Source: Neostapfia colusana (Eukaryota > Streptophyta > Magnoliopsida > Poales > Poaceae). From it: DNA of 64,000 bases. The translations under genes and the position numbers were made by a program. A model generated the notes under the pieces. The model did not search any database. It saw only the letters and a list, made by a program, of their open reading frames with translations, and had not been told where the DNA came from. Of this stretch, positions 30,675-42,156 are shown in pieces (position 1 is the first letter of the stretch; each line of letters begins with the position of its first letter). The stretch lies in the NCBI GenBank assembly GCA_030760725.1, contig JASWHV010000002.1, positions 61,621,900-61,685,899 on the forward strand, read 5' to 3'.

Positions 30675-30688
30675 AAGGGGGGTAGAGC
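30675..30688 (+). other. GypB3 polypurine tract
   Basis: AAGGGGGGTAGAGC directly before the 3' LTR. Confidence 0.9.
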
Positions 30689-33600
30689 TATAACACCCCA
30701 AATTTTTAGTCAAAACCCAAATTTGGATTCAAAACCCTAAACCATGTTCAGAGGGGAATTTAGAAATTTTTGGACGTGTTGCATGTTTTGCAAAAATTCA
30801 AATTGAAACTGGAATTCAAATTATACCCAAAACAGAAAAGAAATGGAAAAAGAAAAAGGAAATCGGGAAAAAAACTGGCCAGTGGGCCGAAACAGCCAGC
30901 CGGCCCAGCAAACCCCGCGCCAGCCCGCCCCCGCGCGCGCCGCGCTGCCCCTCGCTGACGGGTGGGACCCACATGTCATCCCTAACCCCGCGACCCCGGA
31001 CTCCCTCCCGCGTGCGCGATCGCAACCGATCGGGAAATCGCGTCCCGCAGCCGAATTCCGGTCCCAGCGGACTCCAACTCGATCACAAAAGACCCACCGC
31101 CCTCCCCCGGCTATAAAAACCACCGATCGGATCAGTTTTCCTCACGCGATCGCCGATTTTCACTCCGGTGAGCACCGAGACTTCGCCGGTGAATTCTGGC
31201 CGATCTAAGCTCGGAAACTCTGATCTAACTCGCTGGTTTTGATCCACCGCCTCCGGGGAACTTTGCAGGAGCAGAAAACCCGAAGACTTACGGTGTAAAC
31301 TCAGCGCCGACGAGCTTCGCCGTGGTTTTGCCTCGGACCTCGCCGCCGAGCACTTTCCAGGACCCCCGAGCTCGAGAAAACCCCCGAGGTGAGATCCCTG
31401 ACCTCCCCTCTACCGATCTAGGCCATAAGATCACAGTTCTAGGCAGAATTCTCGAGGATCCGAAACTTTCCGGCGAGATCGCCGCTTCCCGCCGCCGTGC
31501 GCCGCCGGCAGCGCCGCCCGCGCTCGATCAGAGCGACGTGGCTGCTTGTGCGCCGTTTATTTTAAATCGCACGGTAGACTTTAAATACCCGCGTACCGGT
31601 TCGATGTTATAATCTCAGCCGTCGGTTTAGAATCGGACGGTCCATGTCGACCCCGCGTTATAAAGGCTGGAGTTCTTACGTGCTACCCCCTGGGGTTCTC
31701 TGGAATTGAGAGCTAGCCCCGGAAACTTCAGATCTAGCCCCTGGAACTTCAGAAAATCATGTAAATTCATTTAAAAATCAGTTTTAGCCCCTGGACTTAA
31801 TAGAAATTAAGAAAAACACCTCTGTTAAGTGTAGCTAGACCCCTGGAAATTATGAAAATAATATTATAGACCCTGTGATGGGTGAGTTTACTTTTTAACC
31901 CTGTTTAGTATTTAAATTAGAAATTTTAATATGTAACTAGTGTTTAAAATTAAAAAGTGGGACAAACATAATTGTCAAAATTAATTAAAAACTTTCTCAG
32001 TACTTAGAAAACTTTGGAGTGAGATAAAAATCTATTTTTGGGCTGATATGAATCTGTTTCATTTATTAATCACATTATTTAGATTAGGGACACATTTTTA
32101 AAGTAAAGAATAGTTATAGAAAAGTAGGGAAAAATAATTATGAAATAGTATACATCATAAGCCATGGTCAAAATATGATTTTAAATTATTTAGGACCAGA
32201 ACCTAATCTGTTTAGGTGATGTGTATTACTAATTTAATAATAAAATACACAATTATACATAGGAATATAAATCTGAACATATAGAAACTAGTAAATGATA
32301 AATGGAGTTTCAAAAAAACAAAGAATTCAGTTTAGGGTTGATAGAAGTTGTGAAGGCACATTGTATGCAAGTATAAATGTGGACACAAAAGTAGGAATCA
32401 TATATACATGGTTAAAAGTGCATGCAAGCCACAACTTAACACATATAAAGTAACCACAACACATATAAGGGTGAATGAATTTCATAAATATGAAATGTGT
32501 GGTTTGTATGAAGTAGAACTGTGAACTATGTCTTATGATTGTTGTTTTTCTTTTGCTATGTGTGATGGTATGAAGTAGAACCTGCTCAAGAGCAAGTTAA
32601 CCCTTTCCAAGATCAGGACTACCAATTTCAAGAGCAGCAAGAAGGAGGCAAGTGTCCTTGACCACTTTGATCCTATGCTAGGATGTGTAGATAGAATTAT
32701 TTGCATTGTCAAGTTAAATATGAAACCCATGCTAGGAAGTTTCCCTAGAATTGCATTACCTTGTTTCCTTGAAGCTTGGGTTAGGATTTATTTTTTCATG
32801 TCATTTATTTACATGCATTTGCTTAGCCATGCTTAGAATGGGATATTTGGGAAATGAGATCATCAGTTTATATTACCATACTCTTGAATGAGCTATTGTG
32901 AGTTATGTAGAGGTAGGGATCAAGGCAAGTTGGATGTTTTGGTTGTGTGCTGGGTGCACGAGACTTGGGTTTGTGTTTAGTACTTGCCTGGATCCTAAGG
33001 ACCGGTTCATGGAGCATGTAACCCGGCTTTACAGTGCCAACCACATGCTGAGATGGGGCAGCTTGGCCAATTAATTAGGTGTATCCCCGGCGTAGTATGG
33101 GTGTGTTGGATGGTGCGGGGAGTAGGTGTCAGCTGGACTACCATATGAACCGCAAGGCTCAAGAGGGGGCCACTGCAGCGGGGTTGGAGCCTCTTGTATG
33201 CTGTTAGGGGTGAAACCTCAGTGGGCCCACGCTCGTCGGGAATCCCTTTGTAAAGGCTTTGTAGTGATCTCTTGGCCACACACCTGGGAAGTGTGAATGT
33301 GGAACGTAGCCACTAGCATAATGGAGGTTCTTTTAGTCCACCCGGCAACGGGGGATGAAATCACTACTTGTGGGTACAGTGGTACAAACTCTGCAGAGTC
33401 AAAACTGTCTTGACAGCCGTGCTCACGGTTAAGAGCGGCCTGGACTTATTCATGATTAGAGGAGTGAAGGTTTTTGGAAGTTGTGGATGTTAAGCGGGGA
33501 GCTTAACATTGGAAATGATGTTATGGTTATTTGGTTATGATGATGGGATGGGAGATTGGGACCTTTTCACCTGTGTAGTAATGTAGGTGCTTAATAAGCT

Positions 33601-34062
33601 AAGGTGATAGGTATTAATTGCGTAGTGCTTTAACCATGAGTTCAACCTCTCCTTGTTCTAGCCATGCATGATATAATTTTCCCACACTTGCTGAGTACCA
33701 TTGGTACTCAACCTTGCATATTTGTTGGTTTATATTGCTGCTCAGGTCAAGATAATGAGGTGGTGTATAATGACCAAGACTTTGGACCCGAGGAAGGATT
33801 CTAGGTTCATGAAGACCCCCCCCCCCCCCCGGGCAACGCCTGTGATGGAGCCCTAAAGAATAATATTCCGCTGCTAGTTTATTTCCTTGTGATGAACTTA
33901 TTATTGTCCATCGAGACATTTACTATGTAAGACTTACTTATATTCGACACCTGGCTTGTAATAAATGATGCTTCACTATTTGTCATCACATGTATGAGCA
34001 AATGATCCTGGCATACATGTGATATTCACTTGGTTGTTTCTTCGGAAAAACCGGGTGTGACA
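30689..34062 (+). repeat. GypB3 3' LTR (3374 bp)
   Basis: It runs from TATAACACCCC to GGTGTGACA. Its second base is A where the 5' LTR has G (TGTAACACC), which alters the conserved TG end. Otherwise it follows the 5' LTR closely, with a TATA box at 31112 and a 15-C tract. It is followed by GTAGC and then GypB2 gag sequence in reverse. Confidence 0.93.
31112..31119 (+). promoter_or_regulatory. TATA box of GypB3 3' LTR
   Basis: TATAAAAA, as in the 5' LTR; transcripts from here would read into antisense GypB2 gag. Confidence 0.55.
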
Positions 34063-35288
34063 GTAGCACCAGAATCAAACAGCAGAGTTGCAAGGTGTAA
34101 ATTGGCAGGAAACTTACCAACTACCACGTCGGGTGCCTCTTGTGCTTCCTCCATAGTGACGTGGTTCACCCGTCCTCTCATTACATTCTGCTGCTGTGGC
34201 TGCGTGGGCTTCTTCTTTGGACACTTATGGGCGTAGTGCCCCACTTCACCACAGCTGAAACATTGCACCCCAATCTTAGATGCTTGGCCCTTGTTGTCTT
34301 GGGGTTGGTTTGGGGGTCCTTGTACTGCTGGTCGAGGCGGATATGCGGGGCGAGGCTGCTGCGCAAACTGACGTTGCGGCTGTGCTGGTACTGCGGGAGG
34401 CCTGTAGTTTGGGTTGTACCCTCTTGGTGCTGAATAGGGTACCACAGCACGGCTCGTCTGCCCCGTAGGTTGCTGCATCATACGTGGGCGGGTGTTGCTC
34501 CCTGAGGCTTGATGTGACCACCCAGCCTTCCTCTTATTCTCATTTTCCAGGGCCTTTAGCTTCCTTTCCACCACAAATGCTCTGTCCACCATCTTTTGAA
34601 AGCTTTCATACTCATTTGAGGACATTGCACACTGCATTTCTGCGGTAAGCTCTTCCACGAAACTATCTTGTTTCTGCTCATCAGTCTCTATGTCCCGTGG
34701 GGCATAACGGGATAGTTGAGTGAATTTAGTGAGGTATTCCCTCACCGTCATGTTTCCCTGCTGCAGTCCCAAAAACTCCTTCCTCTTATTTTTGAGTTCA
34801 CCTCTTGGGATGTAATGGTTGCGGAAGCTACGCTTGAACTCTTCCCAAGTGATGCTCTCAGGGTCATGATGGGCGGCCACGTAGGCGGTCCACCAATCAG
34901 CAGCAGGTCCATGCAATTGATGAGAGGCAAACAGCACCCTCTCATACCCTTGGCACTGTATGATCCTCATCTTACTTTCAATGGTCTTCAGCCAATCATC
35001 TGCCTCCAGGGGTTCAGCAGCACTTGCAAACTTTGGAGATTGGGTTCCTAGAAACTCACTCAACCTTGGTTGGCGTGGTGCAGCTTGTGTAGGTGGAACT
35101 TGATGCAAGTTGGCCACCACTTGAGTCAAGTTCTGGATGAGCTGATTTTGATTCTCCAGCATTTGGTGGAGAGGATCAACTTCTTCACGGCGACCACCCC
35201 GGTCCTGGCCTCCAGAAAGATGAGGGTTGCATGCCTCATCATTGTTGTTGGCGGGGTTGGCAGCACGTCCTTTTCCTCTTCTGGCCAT
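34063..35288 (-). pseudogene. GypB2 Gag, interrupted at the protease motif
   Basis: The minus-strand frame starts at 35288 (MARRGKGRAANPA) and covers the Gag core, Pro/Gln-rich linker and CCHC knuckle (CFSCGEVGHYAHKC) to LFDSGAT, where GypB3's LTR end was inserted. The few residues that continue the open frame into the LTR are not native. The GypB3 start MAGRGKG is MARRGKG here (Gly2 to Arg). No frameshift is seen in the remaining part. The rest of pol is gone. Confidence 0.88.
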
Positions 35289-35589
35289 CTGGCAGAATCA
35301 ACCAATGTTAATTTGAAAGCATTTAGTATCATCTTACTACTTTCACTTGTTTGTACTTTGAAGTGTTGAGGCTTTGTTAAAATTTTACGAGGGTTTACAT
35401 CTCACACCAAATAAATGCACTATTATTTCCTGTGGGTTCACACACCAAAGCAAAACAATCTGAAGACGAGGCTGTGGACAATTGCTCATGGCTTCCACAA
35501 CTCACGTCACACACCAAGCATTATCACACCATTAACTACGTAACGACTCGACTACTCGACCTCTTGTTAGCTAGGGGAAAGACTCTACA

Positions 35590-36369
35590 CTACTCGACCT
35601 CTTGAGCTGGCTCCTCGGGATCTTCCTCCTCATTTCGGCTACCTTCTGACTCTGCTTTGGGTGGGGAGGCTGCTGGTGGAGAAGTGCGACGACGCCTGAT
35701 TGCTCGGCGATCCGGGGAGTCAGGAGTCCATGTATCATTCACAGTGACACACAATTCATTCCCATCTCCTCTTTCTCTCGCCTTTAAGCAAGCTCGCAGC
35801 AACGCCTCTGTTTCCTTCAGGGTGTCTCGGACATCCTGAAGTTCTTGTTGACACTCCTGCAGTCGAGTGCTGAGCATAGCAGCATCCTCCAAACACAAGT
35901 CCATATGCTCATGGGAAGTCCCTTGCTGCACCGGTGGGTACTTGTATTCCGTGGTACCACTCTCACGTTGGAGGACATACATGTACTCAGTTTTGTCCAA
36001 GTGGCGACGATAGATGTGACTCTGGCAGGTGATGACCTCCCAGGTGACATCTTTCTCCGCGTCAACTTGTGTTGCTCGGCAAGCTGGAGAGTGGTGAATC
36101 TTAAGCAGCTGATTCTCGTGTATAATCCTCATCTCCGAACTCCATTCTTCCCTCTTCTCACGGATGGTCCTGGTGGAGTTATAGTGGATGATTAGCTTGC
36201 CCGTATTGCCTGCGGCTTCGAGCATACGTCGAAGACGGCGCAACAAGTCTCCTACTACCAATCCGTAGGAAAGGTACGTCACTGGACGACTCTCCCCTCT
36301 TTCGGCAAGGGCAACTACGGGAACTCTTCCTCCTGTGGGCTTACGGGCGGTGCGAATCATGCGAACCAT
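35590..36369 (-). CDS. GypB2 ORF0: H3-like N-terminus, second copy (259 aa)
   Basis: A complete 259-codon frame, same length as the GypB3 copy and differing at scattered residues. The H3-like segment reads TARKPTGG, that is Ser10 replaced by Pro, with R8-K9 and T11-G12-G13 kept. The coiled-coil segment, RRAIRRRR and acidic tail are kept. The acceptor-like AG before the ATG is present. Because gag-pol of this copy is broken, ORF0 could only act in trans if expressed from the 5' LTR at 36586-40008. Confidence 0.78.
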   Translation of the reverse strand: MVRMIRTARKPTGGRVPVVALAERGESRPVTYLSYGLVVGDLLRRLRRMLEAAGNTGKLIIHYNSTRTIREKREEWSSEMRIIHENQLLKIHHSPACRATQVDAEKDVTWEVITCQSHIYRRHLDKTEYMYVLQRESGTTEYKYPPVQQGTSHEHMDLCLEDAAMLSTRLQECQQELQDVRDTLKETEALLRACLKARERGDGNELCVTVNDTWTPDSPDRRAIRRRRTSPPAASPPKAESEGSRNEEEDPEEPAQEVE

Positions 36370-36564
36370 CTAAAACAAAAGAATTTAAAATTAGGTTAGA
36401 TAAATTCTCAAACAAAAATCCTATTTTGAATGAAAGTTGGGGTAAGATGAAGAAAATGACTCCTTTAATAACACTCTTCAACCCACACCTTGGAAAATAG
36501 TTTTTAAGAAAATAGGGCCCTTAAATACGTCCATTTCTACCTAGGTCCACGTTCCTACGGGCAA

Positions 36565-36581
36565 CCTTGGCTCTGATACCA
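36565..36581 (-). other. GypB2 primer binding site
   Basis: The minus strand reads TGGTATCAGAGCCAAGG four bases inside the LTR end at 36586. Confidence 0.92.
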
Positions 36582-36585
36582 CCTC

Positions 36586-39500
36586 TGTCACACCCGGTTT
36601 TTCCGAAGAACAACCAAGTGAATATCACATGTATGCCAGGATCGTTTTCTCATACATGTGATGACAAATAGTGAAGCATCATTTATTACAAGCCAGGTAT
36701 CGAATATAAGTAAGTCTTACATAGTAAATGTCTCTATGGACAATAATAAGTTCATCACAAGTAAATAAACTAGCAGCGGAATATTATTCTTTAGGGCTCC
36801 ATCACAGGCGTTGCCCGGGGGTCTTCATGAACCTAAAAACCTTCTTCGGGTCCAAAGTCTTGGTTATTATACACCACCTCATTATCTTGACCTGAGCAGC
36901 AATATAAACCAACAAATATGCAAGGTTGAGTACCAATGGTACTCAGCAAGTGTGGGAAAATTATATCATGCATGGCTAGAACAAGGAGAGGTTGAACTCA
37001 TGGTAAAAGCACTACGCAATTAATACCTATCACCTTAGCTTATTAAGCACCTACATTACTACACAGGTGAAATGGTCCAAATCTCCCATCCCATCATCAT
37101 AATCCAATAACCATAACATCATTTCCAATGTTAAGCTCCCCGCTTAACTTCCAAAACCATCAATCCTCTAATGATGAATAAGTCCAGGCCGCTCTTAACC
37201 GTGAGCACGGCTGTCAAGACAGTTTTGACTCTGCAGAGTTTGTACCACTGTACCCACATGTAGTGATTTCATCCCCCGTTGCCGGGTGGACTAAAAGAAC
37301 CTCCATTATGCCAGTGGCTACGATCCACATTCACACTTCCCAGGTGTGCAGCCAGGAGATCACTACGAAGCCTTTACAAAGGGATTCCCGACGAGCGTGG
37401 GCCCATTGAGGTTTCACCCCTAACAGCATACAAGAGGCTCCAACCCCGCTGCAGTGGCCCCCTCTTGAGCCTTGCGGTTCATATGGTAGTCCAGCTGACA
37501 CCTATTCCCCGCACCATCCAACACACCCATACTACGCCGGGGATACACCTAATTAATTGGCCAAGCTGCCCCATCTCAGCATGTGGTTGGCACTGTAAAG
37601 CCAGGTTACATGCTCCATGAACCGGTCCTTAGGATCTAGGCAAGTACTAAACACAAACCCAAGTCTCGTGCACCCAGCACACAACCAAAACATCCAACTT
37701 GCCTTGATCCCTACCTCTACATAACTCACAATATCTCATTCAAGAGTATGGTAAAATAAACTGATGATCTCATATCCCAATTATCCCATTCTAAGCATGA
37801 CTAAGCATATGCATAATAATAAATGACATGATAAAATGAATCCCAACCCAAGCTACAAGGAAACAAGGTAATGCAATTCTAGGGAAACTTCCTAGCATGG
37901 GTTTCATATTTCATTTGACAATGCAAATAATTCTATCTACACATCCTAGCATAGGATCAAAGTGGTCAAGGACACTTGCCTCCTTCTTGCTGCTCTTGAA
38001 ATGGGTAGTCCTGATCTTGGAAAGGAATAACTTGCTCTTGAACAGGTTCTACTTCATACCATCACACATAGCAAAAGAAAAACAACAATCATAAGACATA
38101 GTTCACACTTCTTACTTCATACAAACCACACATTCATATTTATGAAATTCATTCACCATTATATGTGTTGTGGTTACTTTGTGTGTTGATCTGTGGCTTG
38201 CACACACTTTTATTTATATGTGTATGATTCCTACTTTGGTGTTCATATTTATACTTACATACTATATATCTATACATATGTGTGTGTTTCAGTTTTAAAT
38301 AAATTCCTTATATTAAACTACCAAGTATGTAAGAAAAGTATTTTTCTTCTCCATATGTGCCTTCATAATTTCTATCAACCCTAAACTGAACTCTTTGAAT
38401 TTTAAAAACTCCATTTATCATTTACTAGTTGCTATATTTTCAGATTTATATTCCTATGCATAATTGTGTATTTTTTTATGAAATTAGTAATACACATCAT
38501 CTAAACAGTATAGGTTTTGGTCCTAAATAATTGAATAACATATTTTGACCTTGGCCTCTGATGTAAACTATTTCATAATTATTTTCCCCAATTTTCTATA
38601 GCTATTCTTTACTTAAAAATGTGTCCCTATACTAAATAATGTGATTAATAAATGAAACAGATTCATTTCAGCCCAAAATATATTTTTATCTCACTCCAAA
38701 GTTTTCTAAGTACTGAGAAAGCTTTTAATTAATTCTGACAATTATGTTTGTCCCACTTTTTAATTTTTAAACACTAGTTACATATTCAATTTTCTAAATT
38801 AAATACTAAACAGGGCTAAAATAATGAACTCACCCCATTACAGGGTCTATAATATTATTTTCATAATTTCCAGGGGTCTAGCTACACTTATCAGAGGTGT
38901 TTTTCCTAATTTCTATTAAGTCCAGGGGCTAAAACTGATTTTTAAATGAATTTACATGATTTTCTAGAGTTCCAGGGGCTAGATCAGAAGTTTCCGGGGC
39001 TAGCTCTTATTTCCCGAGAACCCCAGGGGATAGCACGTAAGATTTCCAGTCTTTATAACGCGGGGCTGACGTGGACCATCCGATTTTAAACCGACGGCTG
39101 AGATTATAACATCGAACCGGTACGCGGGGTTTTAAAGTCTACCGTGCGATTTAAAATAAACGGCGCACAAGCGGCCACGTCGCTCTGATCGAGCGCGGGC
39201 GGCGCTGCCGGCGGCGCAGGGCGGCGGGAAGCGGCGATCTCGCCGGAAAGTTTCGGATCCTCGAGAATTCTGCCTAGAACTGTGATCTTATGGCATAGAT
39301 CGGTAGAGGGGAGGTCAGGGATCTCACCTCGGGGGTTTTCTCGAGCTCGGGGGTCCTGGAAAGTGATCGGCGGCGATGTCCGAGGCAAAACCATGGCGAA
39401 TCTCGTCGGCGCTGTGTTTACACCGTAATTCTCCGAGTTTTCTGCACCTGCAAAGCTCCCCGGAGGCGGTGGATCAAGACCAGCGAGTTAGATCAGAGTT

Positions 39501-40008
39501 TCCGAGCTTAGATTGGCCAGAATTCACCGGTGAAGTCTCGGTGCTCACCGGAGTAAAAATCGGCGATCGCGTGGGAAAAACCGATCGGGGCTGGGGTTTT
39601 TATAGCCGGGGAAGGGCGGTGGGTCAGTTGTGATCGAGTTTGATTCTTCTGGGACCGGAATTCGGGCTGAGGGACGCGGTATTCCGATCGGTTAAGATTG
39701 CGCGCACGCGGGAGAGTCCGGGGTCGCGGGGTTAGGGATGACAGGTGGGTCCCACCTGTCTGTGAGGGATAGCGCGGGCGCGCGGCTGCGGGCTGGCGCG
39801 GGGAAACTGGGCCGGCTGGCGGGTTTCGGCCCACTGGCCGGTTTTTTCCCGTTTTCTCTTTTTCTTTTTCCATTTCTTTTCTGTTTTGAGTCTAATTTGA
39901 ATTCCAGTTTGAATTTGAATTTTTGCAAAACATGCAACACGTCCAAAAAATTTTAAATTCCCCTCTGAACATGGTTTAGGGTTTTGAATCAAAATTTGGG
40001 GTGTTACA
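36586..40008 (-). repeat. GypB2 5' LTR (3423 bp)
   Basis: On the plus strand it begins TGTCACACCCGG next to the PBS and ends GGGGTGTTACA, followed by CTTGA. It has the same length as its 3' partner. The TATA box lies at 39597-39604; the dyads at 37211-37239 and the GAGTACC hairpin at 36928-36944 are intact. Confidence 0.93.
39597..39604 (-). promoter_or_regulatory. TATA box of GypB2 5' LTR
   Basis: The minus strand reads TATAAAAA. It is the promoter positioned upstream of the intact GypB2 ORF0. Confidence 0.6.
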
Positions 40009-40013
40009 CTTGA
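40009..40013 (+). repeat. Target-site duplication of GypB2, right copy
   Basis: CTTGA, identical to 16332-16336. After it the GypB1 LTR resumes with CCACTTTGATCC. Confidence 0.92.
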
Positions 40014-41401
40014 CCACTTTGATCCTATGCTAGGATGTGTAGATAGAATTATTTGCATTGTCTAATGAAATATGAAACCCATGCTAGGATGTTTCCCTAG
40101 AATTGCATTACCTTGTTTCCTTGTAGCTTGGGTTGGGATTTATTTTATCATGTCATTTATTTACATGCTTATGCTTAGACATGCTTAGGATGGGATATTT
40201 GGGATATGAGATCATCAGTTTATTTTACCATACTCTTGAATGAGGTATTGTGAGTTATGTAGAGGTAGGGATCAAGGCAAGTTGGATGTTTTGGTTGGTG
40301 CTGGGTGCACGAGACTCGGGTTTGTGTTTAGTACTTGCCTAGATCCTAAGGACCGGTTCATGGAGCATGTAACCTGGCTTTACCGTGCCAACCACATGCT
40401 GAGATGGGGTAGCTTGGCCAATTAATTAGGTGTATCCCCGGCGTAGTATGGGTGTGTTGGATGGTGCGGGGAATAGGTGTCAGCTGGACTACCATATGAA
40501 CTGCAAGGCTCAAGAGGGGGCCACTGCAGTGGGGTTGGAGCCTCTTGTATGCTGTTAGGGGTGAAACCTCATTGGGCCCACGCTCGTCGGGAATCCCTTT
40601 GTAAAGGCTTCGTAGTGATCTCCTGGCTACACAGCTGGGAAGTGTGAATGTGGTTCGTAGCCACTGGCATAATGGAGGTTCTTTTAGTCCACCCGGCAAC
40701 GGGGGATGAAATCACTACATGTGGGTACAGTGGTGCAAACTCTGCAGAGTCAAAACTGTCATGACAGCCGTGCTCACGGTCAAGAGCGGCTTGGACTTAT
40801 TCATGATTAGAGGAGTGGTGGTTTTGAAAGTTGTGGATCTTAAGCGGGGAGCTTAACATTGGAAATGATGTTATGATTATTTGATTTTGATGATGGGATG
40901 GGAGATTGGGACCATTTCACCTGTGTAGTAATGTAGGTGCTTAATAAGATAAGGTGATAGGTATTAATTGCGTAGTGCTTTAACCATGAGTTCGACCTCC
41001 CCTTGTTCTAGCCATGCATGGCATAACTTTCCCACACTTGTTGAGTACCATCGGTACTCAACCTTGCATATTTGTTGGTTTATATTGCTGCTCAGGTCAA
41101 GATAATGAGGTGGTCTATAATGACCAAGACTTTGGACCCGAAGAAGGTTTCTAGGTTCATGGAGATCCCCGGGCAACGCCTGTGACGGAGCCCACAAGAA
41201 TAATATTCCGCTGCTAGTTTATTTACTTGAGATGAACTTATTATTGTCCATCGAGACATTTGCTATGTAAGACTTATTTATATTCGACACCTGGCTTGTA
41301 ATAAATGATGCTTCACTATTTGTCATCACATGTATGAGAAAATGATCCTGGCATACATGTGACATTCACTCAGTTGTTCTTCAAAAAAAGCGGGTGTGAC
41401 A
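40014..41401 (+). repeat. GypB1 5' LTR, right part
   Basis: It continues the LTR interrupted at 16336 and ends AGCGGGTGTGACA. The GypB dyads lie at 40739-40767 and the GAGTACC hairpin at 41043-41059. It is more diverged from GypB2 and GypB3 than they are from their own partners, consistent with GypB1 being the older host. Confidence 0.9.
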
Positions 41402-41405
41402 GAAG

Positions 41406-41422
41406 TGGTATCAGAGCCAAGG
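41406..41422 (+). other. GypB1 primer binding site
   Basis: TGGTATCAGAGCCAAGG four bases after the LTR end. Confidence 0.9.
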
Positions 41423-41619
41423 TTGCCCGTAGGAACGTGGACCTAGTTAGAAATGGACGTATTTAAGGGCCCTATTTTCTTAAAAACTATTTTACAAGGT
41501 GTGTGTTGAAAAGTGTTATTTAATGGAGTCACTTTCTTCATCTTACCCCAACTTTCGTTCAAAATAGGATTTTTGTTTAAAAGTTTATCTAACCTAAGTT
41601 TAAATGCTTTCTGTTTTAG

Positions 41620-42156
41620 ATGGTTCGCATGATTCGCACCGCTCGCAAGTCCACAGGAGGGAGAGTTCCCATAGTTGCCCTTATCCAAAGAGAGGAGAGC
41701 CGTCCGGTGACGTACCTTTCCTACGGATTGGCAGTAGGAGGCTTGTTGCGCCATCTTCGACGTATGCTCCAAGCCGCCGGCAATACGGGCAAGCTAATCA
41801 TACACTATAGCTCCACCAGGACCATCCATGAAAAGAGGGAGGAATGGAGTTCAGAAATGAGGATTATCCATGAAAATCAGCTGCTCAAGATCCACCGCTC
41901 TCCAGCTTGTCGAGCGACACAGGTCGATGCGGAGAAGGATGTCACCTAGGAGGCCATCACCTGCCAGAGTTACATCTATCGTCGCCACCTGGATAGGACT
42001 GAGTACATGTATGTCCTCCAGCGTGAGAGTGGTACCACGGAGTACAAGTACCCACCAGTGCAGCAAGGGACTTCCCATGAGCACATGGACTTGTGCTTGG
42101 AGGATGCTGCTATGCTCAGCACTCGACTGCAGGAGTGTTAGCAAGAGCTTCAGGAT
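41620..42156 (+). pseudogene. GypB1 ORF0, truncated and with two stops
   Basis: It starts with the same H3-like N-terminus (RTARKSTGG intact). A TAG at 41947-41949 replaces the Trp codon after DVT and another TAG at 42139-42141 replaces a Gln codon. The frame is then cut at 42156 (CAGGAT), where a GypC LTR fragment begins. It shows that the H3-like residues predate the split of the three GypB copies. Confidence 0.85.

Larger units (their letters stand above)
20266..34062 (+). mobile_element. GypB3 composite: pol fragment, LTR, complete internal region, LTR
   Basis: The order is integrase fragment, PPT, LTR (21505-24876), PBS, ORF0, gag-pol, PPT, LTR (30689-34062). The complete element is 21505-34062. 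The extra pol fragment with its own PPT upstream of the first LTR means that LTR is shared by two tandem copies, as expected from unequal recombination. The right end joins GypB2 cleanly at the LTR terminus, followed by GTAGC. The left end is inside coding sequence, so no matching target duplication remains. Confidence 0.85.
16337..40008 (-). mobile_element. GypB2: minus-strand element interrupted by GypB3, inner pol lost
   Basis: Its two LTRs (3423 bp each) lie at both ends with CTTGA duplications. Reading on the minus strand: 5' LTR 40008-36586, PBS, ORF0, gag up to the protease motif LFDSGAT, then the end of a plus-strand GypB3 LTR. The remaining GypB2 sequence is only the integrase C-terminus, polypurine tract and 3' LTR (20265-16337). 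About 2.8 kb of its pol (protease to integrase core) is missing at the 20265/20266 junction. Confidence 0.88.
14283..42156 (+). mobile_element. GypB1: host of the nested stack, truncated after ORF0
   Basis: GypB1 inserted into the GypA LTR at 14282. It was then split by GypB2 (16337-40008, flanked by CTTGA on both sides). Its own parts are LTR 14283-16336 plus 40014-41401, PBS, and the first part of ORF0. At 42156/42157 ORF0 stops and a fragment of a GypC LTR begins, so gag, pol and 3' LTR are lost from this window. Confidence 0.85.
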
